Below, piece after piece: positions 29,644 through 31,248 of a stretch of 31,248 nucleotides of DNA; the stretch's first letter is position 1; each line of letters begins with the position of its first letter. Source of the stretch: JARROD01 sp037384225. GTDB taxonomy: Bacteria > Pseudomonadota > Gammaproteobacteria > Pseudomonadales > Cellvibrionaceae. The stretch covers positions 1 to 31,248 of the forward strand of contig JARROD010000010.1 of NCBI GenBank assembly GCA_037384225.1, read 5' to 3'. The notes beneath the pieces are model-generated. The model was not told where the DNA came from, did no database searches, and saw nothing but the letters and a program-made list of their open reading frames with translations. The position numbers and the translations under genes were made by a program.

Positions 29644-31064
29644 GCCGCGCTGGTCAGTGCCAGCGGTTGCGCCGCCATAATATCCTTTCGCACTGCTGCC
29701 AGGGGGGCGTCATTGATGAGACTGACATTTCCATTGTGAATGCGAACGCCCAGTTCAGTCAGTACCGGTTTTACATCCGGAAACGCATCGGTACTGGCGT
29801 AGCGTTCGTATATATGGCTGAACGTTTTGGTGCCTGTCAGCTGGTTTAATGTAGCGAAAAATTCATAGCCGCCCCAGGTGCGCACGGGTTCAAAACAACA
29901 CCGCTGAAACCGCTGCAGGGCGATGTCCAGCGACAGTTGATTGGCGCTCTGTTTACGCAGACTGACATCCGCCAGCAACGCCGCTGCCGCCCCGCGCCAG
30001 TAGATTTCCATATACCTGGGGCGACGCTGTGAGCCTGTCTCCCGCGACTCCCGCAGGCCGCGCTGAAAACCGTCGTAGAGCTTTTGCCAGGCCTGCACAT
30101 CGGTAAGCTGCCCGCCCCTGGCACGGGCGACGTTCTGGTAGTAGCTCGCCAGCCCTTCGTAGACCCATTTGAATTGCCGTTCCAGTACCGGATGCAGTAA
30201 GTGCGCCAGTTCATGGGTTGGTGTCCAATCATCAAGAAACCGTTCCAACGGCTGCTGTTCATTGATAAAAAACTGCGCCACCGGACGCCCGCCGCGCTGG
30301 ACCTGCGCCCAGGGCACTGCGTCGCCGCCGCGGCCGCCTCCCGTAGCAATGACCATAACATCCGCCCCGGGCACCGGGAAACGGCCATAGACCAGGCTGA
30401 TATTGGCGGCTGCCCGCTGCACCCAACGGCGTGCGTTTTCTTTCTGCACCGCTGAAAACGCACCCACAAGACAGATGCGCAGGCTTTGTCCGGCGACGGA
30501 AACGCGGGTGGTTCCGACCTGCCCCAAAGCCACCCGACCTTCCCAGTTAATCGGCGTATTAGAAAGACGATATCCGTGCCGGCTCTGCGGTAACGGTTCC
30601 CAGGGGCCGACTATTTCAATACCGGGAGGGAGGTTGAAATACAGCTCCAGGGTATCGGCCATCGCTGTGGATACCGGTCGCCACAACCAGGCTTGTATAT
30701 CCACCAACAGACTGTCACCGATACGCTGGGCTTCGCGATCGTCAATAGCCTCTCTCAATCTGACGCCATAGGCGATACAGGCATTTTCAGGCAACCGTTC
30801 AAGGTGAATTTTACCACCGCTGACTGAAAGTCGGCCGGCGGACTCGGGGCTGAACAGTCTGACATCGCGCAAGTAGCCGGCGCTGGCGCTGTTACCGGAA
30901 GACAAAAGCCTGGGCGCCTTGCCCTCGAAACACAGGCGTACATCCAGGCGGGCAAGCTTGTCACCAAAAGCAACATGGTAATGGTAAGTGACTGCGAAGG
31001 TATCCGGAACGTGGAATACAAGCCAAAAAACGGCGGCCAGTAAACGTAATTTAACAACCATCAT
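29607..31064 (-). CDS. secreted gluzincin-type metallopeptidase (M61/MA-like)
   Basis: A signal peptide (about residues 1-24, ending DTFA) precedes about 200 residues of beta-rich sequence, then a zinc-peptidase domain. The zinc motif is HELAH (284-288), with a third ligand Glu303 in KWVYEGLASYYQ. The spacing of 14 residues is shorter than the 18 of classical M1 enzymes and closer to the peptidase-MA group. YWRGAAAALLADVSLR downstream resembles the 'YxKGxxxxLxLDxxIR' helix of M61 glycyl aminopeptidases. It is probably a periplasmic or secreted peptidase of unknown substrate. ATG 31064 and ATG 31061 are adjacent; GGGGA upstream suits the second slightly better. Confidence 0.82.
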   Translation of the reverse strand: MMVVKLRLLAAVFWLVFHVPDTFAVTYHYHVAFGDKLARLDVRLCFEGKAPRLLSSGNSASAGYLRDVRLFSPESAGRLSVSGGKIHLERLPENACIAYGVRLREAIDDREAQRIGDSLLVDIQAWLWRPVSTAMADTLELYFNLPPGIEIVGPWEPLPQSRHGYRLSNTPINWEGRVALGQVGTTRVSVAGQSLRICLVGAFSAVQKENARRWVQRAAANISLVYGRFPVPGADVMVIATGGGRGGDAVPWAQVQRGGRPVAQFFINEQQPLERFLDDWTPTHELAHLLHPVLERQFKWVYEGLASYYQNVARARGGQLTDVQAWQKLYDGFQRGLRESRETGSQRRPRYMEIYWRGAAAALLADVSLRKQSANQLSLDIALQRFQRCCFEPVRTWGGYEFFATLNQLTGTKTFSHIYERYASTDAFPDVKPVLTELGVRIHNGNVSLINDAPLAAVRKDIMAAQPLALTSAAHDIGGSSHSGK

Positions 31065-31101
31065 ATCCCCGGTGCAACATTACTTGACTACTGATAATAC
31101 C

Positions 31102-31248
31102 TTAGGAACGGGCACGGAATAACTTCCCGTTTTTGTTTTATAGAGAGTCGCTTCCGATGCATCCCGCCTGGCGTCGTTGCAAAAACTCGACGTAGGCCCA
31201 CCAAGCCTAAAGTTTTTGCGCCTAGCCAAGCGGGCGCCTCAAAACCCC
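31102..31248 (+). repeat. dispersed repeat with long imperfect hairpin (runs off the window)
   Basis: This begins with the 20-base repeat also found at 216-235 and continues into a strong inverted repeat. GCAAAAACT (31179-31187) pairs with AGTTTTTGC (31211-31219), and TAGGC (31193-31197) with GCCTA (31205-31209). Outer arms CCCGC (31163-31167) and GCGGG (31230-31234) extend the stem. No open frame is evident. The combination of a shared head sequence and a long stem resembles a non-autonomous mobile or palindromic (REP/MITE-like) element, but its limits cannot be fixed from this window. Confidence 0.6.

Noticed and set aside
30201..30215. Short HExxH-to-Glu spacing as a novel active site in the secreted peptidase
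   Set aside because: Fourteen residues is short for M1, but normal for peptidase-MA-type gluzincins, so it is not remarkable by itself.

Overview
The window looks like a chromosomal segment of a gammaproteobacterium. The main evidence is a complete 13-gene nuo (respiratory complex I) operon with the nuoC-nuoD fusion typical of the Escherichia/Pseudomonas lineage, a yebG gene behind a consensus LexA box, and a murJ-like gene. Multi-haem-domain lipoproteins, a BCCT compatible-solute transporter and a TonB-free beta-barrel suggest a marine, possibly Cellvibrionales-like bacterium, but that placement is only an impression. No tRNA, rRNA, CRISPR array, integrase or transposase gene was seen.

Layout: (1) 1-2638: the 3' tip of an unknown gene, copies of a short dispersed repeat, a murJ gene on the minus strand broken by an apparent 4-base duplication, then a 776-base gene-free leader with several hairpins. 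(2) 2639-17909: nuoA-B-CD-E-F-G-H-I-J-K-L-M-N, GC-rich, tightly packed with many ATGA/TAATG overlaps; all expected Fe-S ligands and pump-channel charged residues I checked are present, with small oddities in NuoB, NuoL and NuoM. (3) 18175-21537: a more AT-rich plus-strand group: ECF sigma factor, RskA-like anti-sigma factor, a secreted leucine-rich-repeat protein and an outer-membrane beta-barrel. (4) 21835-25196: two minus-strand lipoproteins with c-type haem motifs. The larger (801 residues) has three and a half 'Yx(F/W)xxD' secreted repeats (Lipoprotein_15 type) plus three tandem cytochrome c domains spliced into the middle of the fourth repeat. (5) 25503-27417: SOS-controlled yebG, convergent with and overlapping a BCCT transporter; yebG's terminator lies inside the transporter's coding end. 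(6) 27635-29643: a two-gene signalling unit, receiver-CheC-like protein plus PAS-GGDEF diguanylate cyclase. (7) 29607-31064: a secreted gluzincin-type metallopeptidase, then another copy of the dispersed repeat with a long hairpin at the window edge.

Working together: the nuo genes build the proton-pumping NADH:quinone oxidoreductase. The sigma/anti-sigma pair probably senses an envelope signal and may control the neighbouring exported proteins. The haem lipoproteins are the best candidate for an undescribed system: a lipid-anchored, multi-haem, repeat-built electron-transfer scaffold with a smaller mono-haem partner. That function is inferred from architecture only. The receiver-CheC/GGDEF pair would link a phospho-relay to cyclic-di-GMP.
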